DNA from: Polyangiaceae bacterium
Lineage (GTDB): Bacteria; Myxococcota_A; Polyangia; Polyangiales; Polyangiaceae
NCBI GenBank assembly: GCA_016933275.1
Contig: JAFGBI010000082.1
Location: forward strand, 1 to 53,242
Direction: 5' to 3'
DNA: 53,242 nucleotides
How positions within the stretch are numbered: the stretch's first letter is position 1; each line of letters starts with the position of its first letter. This document shows, piece after piece, positions 25,837-35,617 of the stretch. The notes below the pieces were generated by a model. It was not told where the DNA came from, searched no databases, and worked only from the letters and a program-made list of their open reading frames with translations. The position numbers were made by a program, and so were the translations under genes.

Positions 25837-27510
25837 GTGGCCACCATCGCCAAGGACACCGTCCTCGCCGACCGCTACCGCCTATTGGCGAAGTTGGGCG
25901 AAGGGTCTATGGGCTCGGTGTGGCGAGCCGAGCATCTCACGCTCGGGTCCGAAGTCGCGATCAAGCTCCTCGACGAGTCGATCGCGCGCAACAGCGTGGG
26001 GTTGGCGCGCTTCATGCGAGAAGCGCGGGCAGCCGCCTCCCTGCGAAGCGTCCACGTCGTTCAGATCCACGACTACGGTGTCTTCGACGACACTCCGTAC
26101 ATCGTGATGGAGCTGCTCCGCGGAGAGACGCTCGGCACGCGTATCCACCGGGTGCGGGCGCTGAACCCGGCCGAGACGGCCCTGATCCTCACCCACGTGG
26201 CGCGTGCCATCGGGAAGGCGCACGAGACCGGCGTCATTCACCGGGACCTCAAGCCGGACAACATCTTCATCGTGAACGACGATGACGAAGAGCTGGTGAA
26301 GGTGCTCGATTTCGGCGTCGCCAAGGCCGGCGAAGGAGTCTTCGCGGCAACGCTCACCTCCGCAGGCAAGCTCCTCGGAACCCCGGCGTACATGAGCGCC
26401 GAGCAGGCCGCCGGGCAACACGTCGATCACCGGACGGATCTCTGGGCGCTGGCCGTGATCGCGTTCGAGTGCATCACGGGTACGCTCCCCTTCGTCGGTG
26501 ACGATTTGCCGGATCTCCTCCACGCCATCCATGACGGGCCGATCCCCGTACCCTCCCGGCTCGCGAACGTTCCGACTGGGTTCGATGCTTGGTTCGCGCA
26601 GGGTGTGGCACGGCGATTGGATGATCGATTCCGGTCTGCCCGGCAGATGGCGGCCGAGCTGCGGAGCATCTGTGGTGTCGAGTCCTCGTCGACGTCGGCG
26701 GACCGGTTCGGGGCCGCGGGTCGCGAGGATGGTGGTGCCCATCCCTTCGCGGAGAACGGCGAGGAGGCGGAACCCACCGGAATGCAGTTCGCTAGCGCGC
26801 TCAGCGATGCGATCTGCGCCGAGGAAGACGAGACCTCCTCGAGCCGCATGTTCGATGACATCATCCGTACCCAAGACATCCTCACGGGTGCAAGCGCCGA
26901 GCCTGGGGAGGATGGTGCTACGAGCGGGGGATCCGAGGACGACCCGGCCTTGCCCGCCGTCACCGCAGAGGCCGACGACGAGGCCGACGACGAGGCCCCC
27001 TTCCGCACCGCTGCCACCGAGACCGACGACGGCCCCCTCTCGTCCGCCGAGGAGTTCGATGACGAGCAGCCCACGGTGCGCGCCGCGGCGGATCCGTTCA
27101 GCGCCGAGATGGCGCCCTTCTCCGAGTGGGCAGCGGGTCCATCACTGCGGCCATCTCCCGCCTCGGCGGTGGACGCGGCGCGCGATGTGGTGACCCCCAT
27201 TCCGACGCGGATCAGCAGCCCACCGGTGTCCGAACGCACGGTCCCCGGTGCCGGAACCGTGCTCTCCGTGCCCCCGAGTCGCCGCGAACAGATCGGGCTG
27301 CTCGTTGGCGCGGGGACCGCGGTCGTCCTAGTCACCGCCATCGCCATGGTTGGCTATGCCCTCGGCGGCGACGTCACCGGAGAGACCCGAGCCGCCGGGG
27401 TCACCCCCGACCTTCTGCTCTCGAGCTCGGTTGTGGCGACCGCTTCCGCGAGCGCCGTACCGACCGCTTCCGCGAGTTCCTCCGCGACGCTGGCGGGGAG
27501 CGCCCGCTGA
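25837..27510 (+). CDS. Membrane-anchored serine/threonine protein kinase
   Basis: A 557-residue eukaryotic-like kinase if started at GTG 25837 (VATIAKDTVLADRYRLL); the frame is open from 25726. The kinase domain (about 10-275) has the glycine loop GEGSMG, the ATP lysine in 'VAIKLL', catalytic HRDLKPDN (from 135), DFGVAK and an activation segment ending 'GTPAYMSAEQ', in which Ser replaces the usual Pro of APE. An acidic, Ser/Thr/Glu-rich linker (about 290-480) leads to one membrane helix (about 486-508) and a short Ala/Ser tail, so the kinase faces the cytoplasm with almost no outside sensor. It may phosphorylate neighbours such as cell wall enzymes, but no target can be read. It converges with dacB, 12 bases away. 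Confidence 0.9.
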   Translation: MATIAKDTVLADRYRLLAKLGEGSMGSVWRAEHLTLGSEVAIKLLDESIARNSVGLARFMREARAAASLRSVHVVQIHDYGVFDDTPYIVMELLRGETLGTRIHRVRALNPAETALILTHVARAIGKAHETGVIHRDLKPDNIFIVNDDDEELVKVLDFGVAKAGEGVFAATLTSAGKLLGTPAYMSAEQAAGQHVDHRTDLWALAVIAFECITGTLPFVGDDLPDLLHAIHDGPIPVPSRLANVPTGFDAWFAQGVARRLDDRFRSARQMAAELRSICGVESSSTSADRFGAAGREDGGAHPFAENGEEAEPTGMQFASALSDAICAEEDETSSSRMFDDIIRTQDILTGASAEPGEDGATSGGSEDDPALPAVTAEADDEADDEAPFRTAATETDDGPLSSAEEFDDEQPTVRAAADPFSAEMAPFSEWAAGPSLRPSPASAVDAARDVVTPIPTRISSPPVSERTVPGAGTVLSVPPSRREQIGLLVGAGTAVVLVTAIAMVGYALGGDVTGETRAAGVTPDLLLSSSVVATASASAVPTASASSSATLAGSAR

Positions 27511-27522
27511 CGGCGACGGGAC

Positions 27523-29073
27523 TCACCGATCCGGCGCGGCGGAGGTCCGCGTCGCCGGGTCGGGATCCACGATCGATTCGACGACTCGATCGATTCGGCG
27601 GCGAGCCGCGGGGTGGTCCGAGATCCCGTTGACGAGGATCGAGAAGACGAGCGGGGTGGAGCGGCCGCGGATGAACGCGTAGCCGCTGAGCGCGTCCACC
27701 TTCGCCAACGTCCCCGTCTTCGCCCTTACGAAGCGAGCCTCGCGGACGGTGCGGAAACGCGACGACAGGGTCCCGTCGACACCCCCCACCGCGAGCTGCG
27801 CGACGTACTCGCTGCCGATCGCCGGATCACGGAGCGCGGCGGCAAGCGTCTCGGCGATGGTTCTGGCGCTGGCGCGATTCGCGTCGAAGAGCCCCGACCC
27901 ATTCGTGATTCGGAGGCCGGCGTCGGGTATTCCCGCGGACCGCACCCAGTCGCTGATGACGCTGGCGGCGCGGCCGAACGTCGCCGGCTCCCCCTTGGGA
28001 CCCACCCCGAGCGTCTTGAAGACCATCTCGGCATAAAAATTGTCGCTAGCCTTGCCGAGCTCGGCGAGCAGGTGGCCGAGGGGAGCGGACCGGTGTGACG
28101 CGAGACGCCGGCGCACCCCCTGTCCCCCGACTGCAACCTCTCCGCGAACACTGATCCCCACCTGCTGGAGCAGATGTTTGAGCACCCGACCAGAGACCAG
28201 GGTCGGATCGTCGAGGCGCCGAGCGAAGCTCAGCTTCGGCAGCCCTTCGGCTACGGTCCCCGCAAGGCGAGCCTCGATCCCTGTCCCGAGCTCGCGCCAG
28301 TCGATCCGGAGATCCTGGCCCCGCCCCACCGGAACGGTCTGGAAGCTGCCGGCTTGCGCCACGACCCCCGGCGGATCGAACCACACCCGTGCCGGTTCAC
28401 CCTTCTTCTTCGGGAGGACGTGCGCAATGACCGTGTTGCGCTCCAGCGCGACCGCGCTCACGGGTGCCCGAAACGACGCCCATTCGTTGGGTTGCTGGTC
28501 GAAGGCGGGAGGCACCGTCTGCGGATCGAAACGCGAGCCATCGACGAGGATCCTCCCTTCGATCCGCCGCACACCCATCCCAACCAGGGTGCGGCACAAC
28601 CCCTCGAGGTCATCAACCGTCAACGATGGGTCACCCGTGCCGCGCAGCACCAGATCGTCGATGTGGTCGCCACGGACCTCCCCGTAGAGCCCCGTCACAT
28701 ACCGGTACTGGGCGCCGAGCCGGCGGAGGGCGACCGCTGCCGTGAAGAGCTTGGCGTTCGACGCCGGATTGAGTGGTTCGGCTGCGGCAACGGCCGCGAC
28801 CTCGCGTCCGTCTTCTGGGTCGAGCACGACCACACCGACCTTGCCGCCACTCTGGCGCACCCACCGGTGAAGCGCCGCAGCAGCGCCCTGCACGGCCGCG
28901 GGATTGACGTTGGGCGCTCGGGGCTCGGGGGCAGAAGCGGCGTTCGATGCGGCGCGGCCAGCGGGCGGAGGCGCTGCTGGGGTGCCCTGCGCCGAAAACA
29001 GCCCCGCGACGACCAACAGGAGGCCGACGACCGGTGGCACGGCGCCACACCGCCTCGGTATTCGAGGGATCAC
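27523..29073 (-). CDS. dacB: D-alanyl-D-alanine carboxypeptidase/endopeptidase (PBP4 type)
   Basis: A 516-residue exported peptidase of family S13 that trims peptidoglycan stem peptides or cuts cross-links. Motifs: SxxK in 'PASNAKLFTAAVAL' (nucleophile Ser), SxN in 'KASDNFYAEM' and KTG in 'VRAKTGTLAKVDALSGY'. A signal peptide (VIPRIPRRCGAVPPVVGLLL...) supports the GTG start at 29073; a GTG at 29148 is also in frame. An Ala/Pro-rich linker follows, then the catalytic domain with the large insertion typical of PBP4 between SxxK and SxN ('VLRGTGDPSLTVDDL', 'DGSRFDPQTVPPAFD'). It acts in the periplasm. It is transcribed divergently from the small exported protein gene, with a perfect 7-base hairpin GGCACCC/GGGTGCC between them (about 29144-29161). 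Confidence 0.93.
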   Translation of the reverse strand: MIPRIPRRCGAVPPVVGLLLVVAGLFSAQGTPAAPPPAGRAASNAASAPEPRAPNVNPAAVQGAAAALHRWVRQSGGKVGVVVLDPEDGREVAAVAAAEPLNPASNAKLFTAAVALRRLGAQYRYVTGLYGEVRGDHIDDLVLRGTGDPSLTVDDLEGLCRTLVGMGVRRIEGRILVDGSRFDPQTVPPAFDQQPNEWASFRAPVSAVALERNTVIAHVLPKKKGEPARVWFDPPGVVAQAGSFQTVPVGRGQDLRIDWRELGTGIEARLAGTVAEGLPKLSFARRLDDPTLVSGRVLKHLLQQVGISVRGEVAVGGQGVRRRLASHRSAPLGHLLAELGKASDNFYAEMVFKTLGVGPKGEPATFGRAASVISDWVRSAGIPDAGLRITNGSGLFDANRASARTIAETLAAALRDPAIGSEYVAQLAVGGVDGTLSSRFRTVREARFVRAKTGTLAKVDALSGYAFIRGRSTPLVFSILVNGISDHPAARRRIDRVVESIVDPDPATRTSAAPDR

Positions 29074-29268
29074 GGTGACGCGATACCGAAAGCTCGGTGG
29101 CGGCTCAACCCCGTTCGCCCGACCGCGGAGCGAGAAACACTCCGGCACCCACGCGGGTGCCTGGCATCGACCAGGGAGGGGCGCCGTCTCCAGTTCGTCC
29201 GGCCGACGGATCGCCCGAGCGTTTGTTCACTTGCATTCGCGGACGGGGTCGGCAAAAAGTGCCGCGCC

Positions 29269-29760
29269 TTGGCCAAGTGGACTCGAACCGTGCCTGTGCT
29301 CTTGGCGCTGTCGCTGGCAGCGCCGAGCCTCGCTAGCGCGGAGGAGCCCATCCGACCCCTTTCCAGTCGCCCCGAGGTCTATCCACCGAGGGTCGCTCGC
29401 GCGCGGATCGCGATCGCCGGCCTCACCATGACGGCCGGCTTCTGGGCGCTGTCGCTCGGCGCCTCATCCCTCCACCCCGACGCCCCGGGCGCGAGTTCGC
29501 TGGCGATACCAGTCGCTGGCCCGTGGATGGCGCTGGCCGAGACTGGTTGCCCGGACGATGAACCGGACTGTGCTCTGTTTCCGGTCGTGTTGCGCGCGGT
29601 CCTCACCTCCATCGACGCCGTCGCGCAGGTCGGTGGCCTGGCGATCGCGAGCGAGAGTGCCTGGCTACGCACTGCCCCGCGCAACAAGACTGGGTTCCGT
29701 GCGACGCCGATGGCGTTCGGTCGCGCAGGGGTTGGGCTTGGCGTCAGGGGTCGATTCTGA
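29269..29760 (+). CDS. Small exported or membrane protein, unknown
   Basis: About 163 residues from a TTG at 29269 (LAKWTRTVPVLLALSLAA), or 156 from GTG 29290. The N-terminus is a good signal peptide ending near 'SLASAEEP'. Two moderately hydrophobic stretches follow ('IAIAGLTMTAGFWALSLGAS', 'VVLRAVLTSIDAVAQVGGLA') and the C-terminus is basic and glycine-rich (GVGLGVRGRF). The shape resembles small myxobacterial inner membrane or outer-membrane-associated proteins, but I do not recognise a family. Codon use (GC-rich third positions) is like that of its neighbours. The frame is open much further upstream across dacB, which is only a shadow. pyrG starts 93 bases later on the same strand. Confidence 0.6.
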   Translation: MAKWTRTVPVLLALSLAAPSLASAEEPIRPLSSRPEVYPPRVARARIAIAGLTMTAGFWALSLGASSLHPDAPGASSLAIPVAGPWMALAETGCPDDEPDCALFPVVLRAVLTSIDAVAQVGGLAIASESAWLRTAPRNKTGFRATPMAFGRAGVGLGVRGRF

Positions 29761-29853
29761 CCGAAGGGGTTGCGTCGGTCACGACAATGGCCGCGTGACG
29801 ATTGCCCACGCGACCGATTCGTGTTAACGAGCGGCCCCAATGGAGGCTTCACG

Positions 29854-31530
<1,677 letters not shown>

Positions 31531-31804
31531 GGTATCGAGGGTGCTTCGGTCTCCGCTGCGGGGGTTGTGACCCGACCGGTGCGCTCGTACCCCGTTTCCA
31601 TTGGAATGACGGGTCGCGGAAGGCCGCTACGGGTTGGCGGGGGAGCGAGGCTGGGGGCCGCGCGCGCTGCGCGCAGGCCGCGTCGACCCCTCCAGAAGAC
31701 CGTCCGAAAGGGACGGTCGAAGACCCGACCAGGCCGAGGAGGCCATCCATCGGAAGCTCCCGCCGGACCTGCGATCGACCCGTCGATCGAGGTGAGAAGG
31801 TCGA
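31531..31804. other. Hairpin-rich 3' region of pyrG
   Basis: Non-coding. Contains a perfect hairpin GACCGTCC-GAAAG-GGACGGTC (31698-31718), a GCGCGCGCTGCGCGC palindrome near 31656-31672 and GATCGAC-CC-GTCGATC near 31773-31788. Any of these could end pyrG transcription, though none has a T-run. Confidence 0.5.
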
Positions 31805-31964
31805 CTAGAGCAGCAATCAGGTTGATTGCTGCGTCAAGTCAACGACCTAGAGCACCGAACCGGCAGCAGACCTCTCCATGGGCAGCGCTGGAAACGCGTC
31901 CTCGCCTCGCATGGACGCGTTTCCAGCGCTGCCGTTGCTGTCAGCAACCTGATCGGTGCTCTAG
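31805..31964 (+). repeat. Structured repeat copy B (CTAG-bounded)
   Basis: CTAG sites at 31805, 31847 and 31961 bound two hairpin units. The first has the perfect stem GCAGCAATCA/TGATTGCTGC (31810-31832). The second has 12-base ends CTAGAGCACCGA/TCGGTGCTCTAG and a perfect 19-base inner stem CAGCGCTGGAAACGCGTCC/GGACGCGTTTCCAGCGCTG. It is almost identical to the matching part of copy A. The last CTAG supplies the stop codon of the barrel protein gene on the other strand. Confidence 0.9.
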
Positions 31965-33097
31965 AACACCTCGCCGACTCCTACGTAGGCGCCGTACTCA
32001 TCGCCTCCCCAGCCGAAGTCCGCGCGCATGTTGACGCGATCGCGCTTGGAAACGTTCAAGCGCGCACCTCCGCCGACCGAGTACTTCGTCTCGGTCCACT
32101 CGAATCGACCCAGGCGCCGCGCGACATCGCCAACGCCCGCGAAGGCTATGGCGCCGAGCCGCCAGACGAGGGGCAACCTGTACTCGATCTGGACGGCAAG
32201 CAGCTGGCGATCCCGATAGCGTCCGTTGAAGTGACCCCGCAGCAGGCGCTCGCCACCGAGCCGAGCGAGCGAGAAGAAGGGCACCTCGCCGGTGCTGAAC
32301 CGCCCGAGCAGTTGGATCGCCGCCACGTGATCGGGAACCGGGAGCGAGAAGTAGCGCCGGTAGTCGAGCCAGGTCCGTGACATTCGGTAATCGGATCCGA
32401 GCTCCGGCTCGCTCACCAGCGTGGAGTATTGGAGCAGGGTGCCGCGAAGGGGGTACAGGGTGTTGTCACGGGTGTCGTACGACGCCCCCAGACCGAAGGA
32501 CCAGTCGAACCCACCCGCGCTCCCGAGCACGTCGCCCGTCGCGAGCACTCCCGAGCGCTCGACCTCCAGGATGGTGATGTCGTCGATCCGCACCGCAGGT
32601 CCGACGAAGAGGTCACGGAGTACGCGCAGCTGCGGGCTGAAGCGGAGCTCGTAGATGCGCGGCGTGAAGCGTTCCCGATCTGCAAGGAGCGTGTCACTGC
32701 CGATCCCAAAGAACGAATCCGGGAAGAAGAGGTAGTTTAGGGCCGCCTGGATCCGGACGGCATCCCGCCACAGGAAGAGGTCACCGCTCAACGAGGCGAC
32801 GAACTGACGCCGGGCGCTGTAGGCAGCCGCGGCGGTGATCTGCGAGGTTCGACGATCGGATGCGGGGGGCGGCTTGAAGAAGAGGAGGCCAGCGGTGCCA
32901 ACCATGGCGCCGGTTTCGTTCGAGTAGGTCAAGCCCACGACGGGGGCGAAACCAACCTTCCCTGGAGCCGGCTCGGTGGCCGTCTCGTCGCTCACCACGG
33001 TCACGGCGATGCCCGCCTCGGTGTCGGGAAGGGGACTCGGATTCGCCAGCGCCGGCAGCGCTGGCGTCATGGCGACACCGAAGAGAAGCCGCCGCAT
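31961..33097 (-). CDS. BamA/TamA-type outer membrane barrel protein
   Basis: A 378-residue protein with a signal peptide (MRRLLFGVAMTPALPALA) and no visible POTRA domain, followed by a surface-antigen (D15/Omp85-like) barrel. Signs are alternating polar/hydrophobic strands, 'LGASYDTRDNTLYPLRGTLL', 'LARLGGERLLRGHFNGRYRD' (the conserved RGxxxGRYRD segment of Omp85 barrels), 'LLAVQIEYRLPL' and a C-terminal Phe, the usual signal for barrel insertion. POTRA-less barrels of this kind occur widely; the cargo or role is unknown. The start at 33097 is chosen from the signal peptide; the frame is open to 33298. The stop TAG comes from the CTAG end of repeat copy B. A lipoprotein gene lies 130 bases upstream on the same strand. 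Confidence 0.85.
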   Translation of the reverse strand: MRRLLFGVAMTPALPALANPSPLPDTEAGIAVTVVSDETATEPAPGKVGFAPVVGLTYSNETGAMVGTAGLLFFKPPPASDRRTSQITAAAAYSARRQFVASLSGDLFLWRDAVRIQAALNYLFFPDSFFGIGSDTLLADRERFTPRIYELRFSPQLRVLRDLFVGPAVRIDDITILEVERSGVLATGDVLGSAGGFDWSFGLGASYDTRDNTLYPLRGTLLQYSTLVSEPELGSDYRMSRTWLDYRRYFSLPVPDHVAAIQLLGRFSTGEVPFFSLARLGGERLLRGHFNGRYRDRQLLAVQIEYRLPLVWRLGAIAFAGVGDVARRLGRFEWTETKYSVGGGARLNVSKRDRVNMRADFGWGGDEYGAYVGVGEVF

Positions 33098-33227
33098 CCA
33101 CACGGCGCCGGCTCGAGGGGGTCTCAATGGGTCCTGAAATGGGGCGAGGGGCCCCCAAGGGACCCCTCGGCTCGGGGGAAGGAGCGATGACCGACGCCAA
33201 GCGCCGAACATCGACCTCCGCCTCATG

Positions 33228-33605
33228 TCACCACTGGCAGTCGTAGGCCGCCATGGCAGTCTTCGCGGATTCCATGGCCTGCTTGCAGCCGGTGGCAAGG
33301 GCTGCCTTGGCGGCTGGATTCGACGCCGAATCCTTCCAGCTCTTGCGCATCTGGTCGAACGACTGCTTCATGGTGGTCTTCGCCGCGTCGGGGATCTTGG
33401 AGCTCGACGTCAAGCATTTCTCGTACTTCTCGATGTACTCGTCGCACTCCGGCACGCCGACCTTGTCCCCGCTGCTGGCGCCCTCGGACTTGCTGTCCTC
33501 GGCCTTCTCCTCCTTGGACCCACCGAGCGGGTTCTTGCACGCCAGAAGCACCCCGAGCACGGCCACCGCAAACAGCCCCTTCTCGAACCGATTGAGCTTG
33601 ATCAT
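33228..33605 (-). CDS. Small cysteine-containing lipoprotein
   Basis: A 125-residue protein with a lipoprotein signal (MIKLNRFEKGLFAVAVLGVL, then LAC with lipidated Cys). A Lys/Glu/Ser-rich linker precedes a helical domain with four cysteines (C-DEYIEKYEKC and ...TGC-KQAM...YDC-QW) that probably form two disulfides in the periplasm. Similar small 'CDxYxxxYExC' lipoproteins are, as far as I recall, frequent in myxobacteria, without known function. AAAGGGA lies seven bases before ATG 33605; ATG 33611 is too close to it. It may be cotranscribed with the barrel protein gene. Confidence 0.82.
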   Translation of the reverse strand: MIKLNRFEKGLFAVAVLGVLLACKNPLGGSKEEKAEDSKSEGASSGDKVGVPECDEYIEKYEKCLTSSSKIPDAAKTTMKQSFDQMRKSWKDSASNPAAKAALATGCKQAMESAKTAMAAYDCQW

Positions 33606-34212
33606 CGACATTTCCCTTTCTGATGTGGCGCACAGGATCATGTTCGAGCCCGCGTCGCCCGAGACGTCGGGCGTCCACCCGACCCCGCCTCGAAAGCAGA
33701 CGCACGCTAACCTGACCGCGTGGTAAAGGGAACCATCCTGCTCGCCGAAAGGCCGCGCTGACCGAGACCATTGCGGACGCGACAGAGGGACGAGACCCGG
33801 CGCGGTTACGGCAATACTGGATGAGAAGGCGGCGACGAGGCTGATGGCCAACCCGTGGAGCTCGGCACGGCCTGGCCGGTCGTGCACAGCGCGGGTCGAT
33901 CGAGAGAGGGTGCCGGCAGCCTCGGGGATCGCTCGAGCGAGAAGAAGACCGGGTGGGCCCCCAGACCATCGAACGACCCTGGCCACCGCGGCAACGTCGT
34001 GGGGGAAGGAGGCGAGCTAGGTCGGCCCACTGACCAATGGTGACTCGTCGGGTTCTTCGTCTGCGCGCCACATGGAGGGAAGGCCAAGATCCCTTCGGCC
34101 ATGGGGTCGAGGTAGGGACCGCCTGCTTCGGACCCGACGAACCCGGCAGGCCCGATCGTCCGGGAAGGAGGAGCTGACCCGCGGGTGGATCACTGTGGTA
34201 TTCAGCTGGACC
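33606..34212. other. Intergenic between divergent lipoprotein genes
   Basis: About 600 bases. It must hold the promoters of the small lipoprotein (minus) and the helical repeat lipoprotein (plus). Open frames here are irregular and lack ribosome binding sites. I see no repeat copy and no clear operator. Confidence 0.45.
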
Positions 34213-35493
34213 ATGAAGCGGCTGTTCGCCGTCGCATTGCTGGCGTGCCTGGCAGGGTGCGCACGGCCCGAGGTGGTAAGGTCCGCCCTGCACGGCGATC
34301 TTGGCACGCTCAAGCGCGAGATCGCCAAGGCCCGCGAGGGCAAAGACCTCCACGAAGCCACGGTCGTCGCGCTCGCGGGCGCCGTGGCGGCCCGGGAGGT
34401 CCGCTCCGCCACCGGCGTCACCGCGGTGCGCCGCCTGGAACAGGTGAGGCCCTGCGCGGGTCACCTGCTCGACGTGGTACGCGACCGCGCCCGTCGCCGT
34501 GACGACGCGGGGGCGACCGCCACCATCATCCTCCTCGAGGCCGGTGCGATCTTGCCCGCGGACCTGGTGAGCGAGTTCCGCGATGCGCGGAGCGGCGCGT
34601 GGCGAGCGGTGGCTGCTCGAGCCATGCTGACGCCAGCCGATGCCCTCGCGCGCCGAACCGCGATGGCGGACCCCGACGAGCGGGTCCGCCGCGCCGCGCT
34701 CGCGGCAGCCGTCGCCAGTCCCGCTCCCGACGACCTCGAAAGCCTGCTCGAGGCGTCAAGGGTCGACCCAGATCCGGAGGCACGACGGATCGCGATTCGG
34801 GCGGTGGGTGGGATCGGCGGCGAACGTGCGGTGCTCGCGCTGGCCGATCGATGGGCGACGGCCGACGAGGACACTCGGCGCGCGTTGATCGAGGCCTGGG
34901 CGGAGCCTTCATCGTACGTAGCCGGCGGACGCGCACGCATCCAACGCGTCATCGAGACCTCCTCGGGGATCCCTGCCATCGTAGCGGCTGGAGCGCTGGT
35001 GGGCAGGACCGAGGGAGAGGCCGAGCTCGGTGCCACCACGCTCGCCAGCGCGATCGCGATCGGTTCGGCAGCGGAGCGCCGCCTGGCGATGAACCTCGCC
35101 CCCACCTCTTGTCCGGAGGTGAAGATGGCGCTCGCGGAAGCCGCCAAAGACCCCGAACGCGCGGTGCGCGTCCTGGCCCTGGCGCACCTCGTGGATCGAC
35201 GCCAGGACCCGGGGAAGGCCATGGCTGCGCTCCGTGAGTTGGCGGCTGGCGAGGCCGGTGATCCGATCACGCTGCAGGCGCGTTCCGCGCTCGCCGCGGC
35301 AGGAGACGAGTCCGTGAGCTCGGCCCTCCGCACCGAGCTGTCGGCGCCGCGCTCCTTCCGACGGAGACTGGCGGCACAAGGACTGGTCGCGCTCGGCAAC
35401 CACGCCCACGCCGCGACCGCGCTCGGCGACGACGATCCATACGTGCGGACGGCGGTCGCCTGCGCGATCCTGGCGGATGGCGACACCCCGTGA
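34213..35493 (+). CDS. HEAT-like repeat lipoprotein
   Basis: A 426-residue protein with a lipoprotein signal (MKRLFAVALLACLAGC, Cys16). The mature part is almost entirely alpha-helical and Ala/Leu/Arg-rich with HEAT/PBS-lyase type repeats: 'DERVRRAALAAAVAS', 'DPEARRIAIRAVGGIGGERA', 'DPERAVRVLALAHLV', 'SFRRRLAAQGLVALG' and 'DDPYVRTAVACAILADG'. Such solenoids usually mediate protein-protein contacts; here it would sit on a membrane facing the periplasm. No partner is evident from context: malQ follows on the same strand after about 125 bases, and the upstream gene is divergent. ATG 34213 is chosen from the signal peptide; the frame is open to 34072. Confidence 0.82.
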   Translation: MKRLFAVALLACLAGCARPEVVRSALHGDLGTLKREIAKAREGKDLHEATVVALAGAVAAREVRSATGVTAVRRLEQVRPCAGHLLDVVRDRARRRDDAGATATIILLEAGAILPADLVSEFRDARSGAWRAVAARAMLTPADALARRTAMADPDERVRRAALAAAVASPAPDDLESLLEASRVDPDPEARRIAIRAVGGIGGERAVLALADRWATADEDTRRALIEAWAEPSSYVAGGRARIQRVIETSSGIPAIVAAGALVGRTEGEAELGATTLASAIAIGSAAERRLAMNLAPTSCPEVKMALAEAAKDPERAVRVLALAHLVDRRQDPGKAMAALRELAAGEAGDPITLQARSALAAAGDESVSSALRTELSAPRSFRRRLAAQGLVALGNHAHAATALGDDDPYVRTAVACAILADGDTP

Positions 35494-35617
35494 GCACGAC
35501 CAACCTGGCCGCCACGGAGACGTTGTGGAGCGGGGGGATCTGCGCGATTCTTCACGTCGTCTAGGGTCGTTGGCTGGCGGGCATCCACCCGTTAGCTCGT
35601 CAGGGATCGCGGAATCG

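Noticed and set aside
25416..26285. Open frame overlapping repeat F2 and the kinase start
   Set aside because: It runs through a repeat and into the kinase gene in another frame; protein is Arg/Pro-rich without motifs.
28174..29268. Upstream extension of the small exported protein frame
   Set aside because: It lies entirely opposite dacB; the signal peptide begins only at about 29269.
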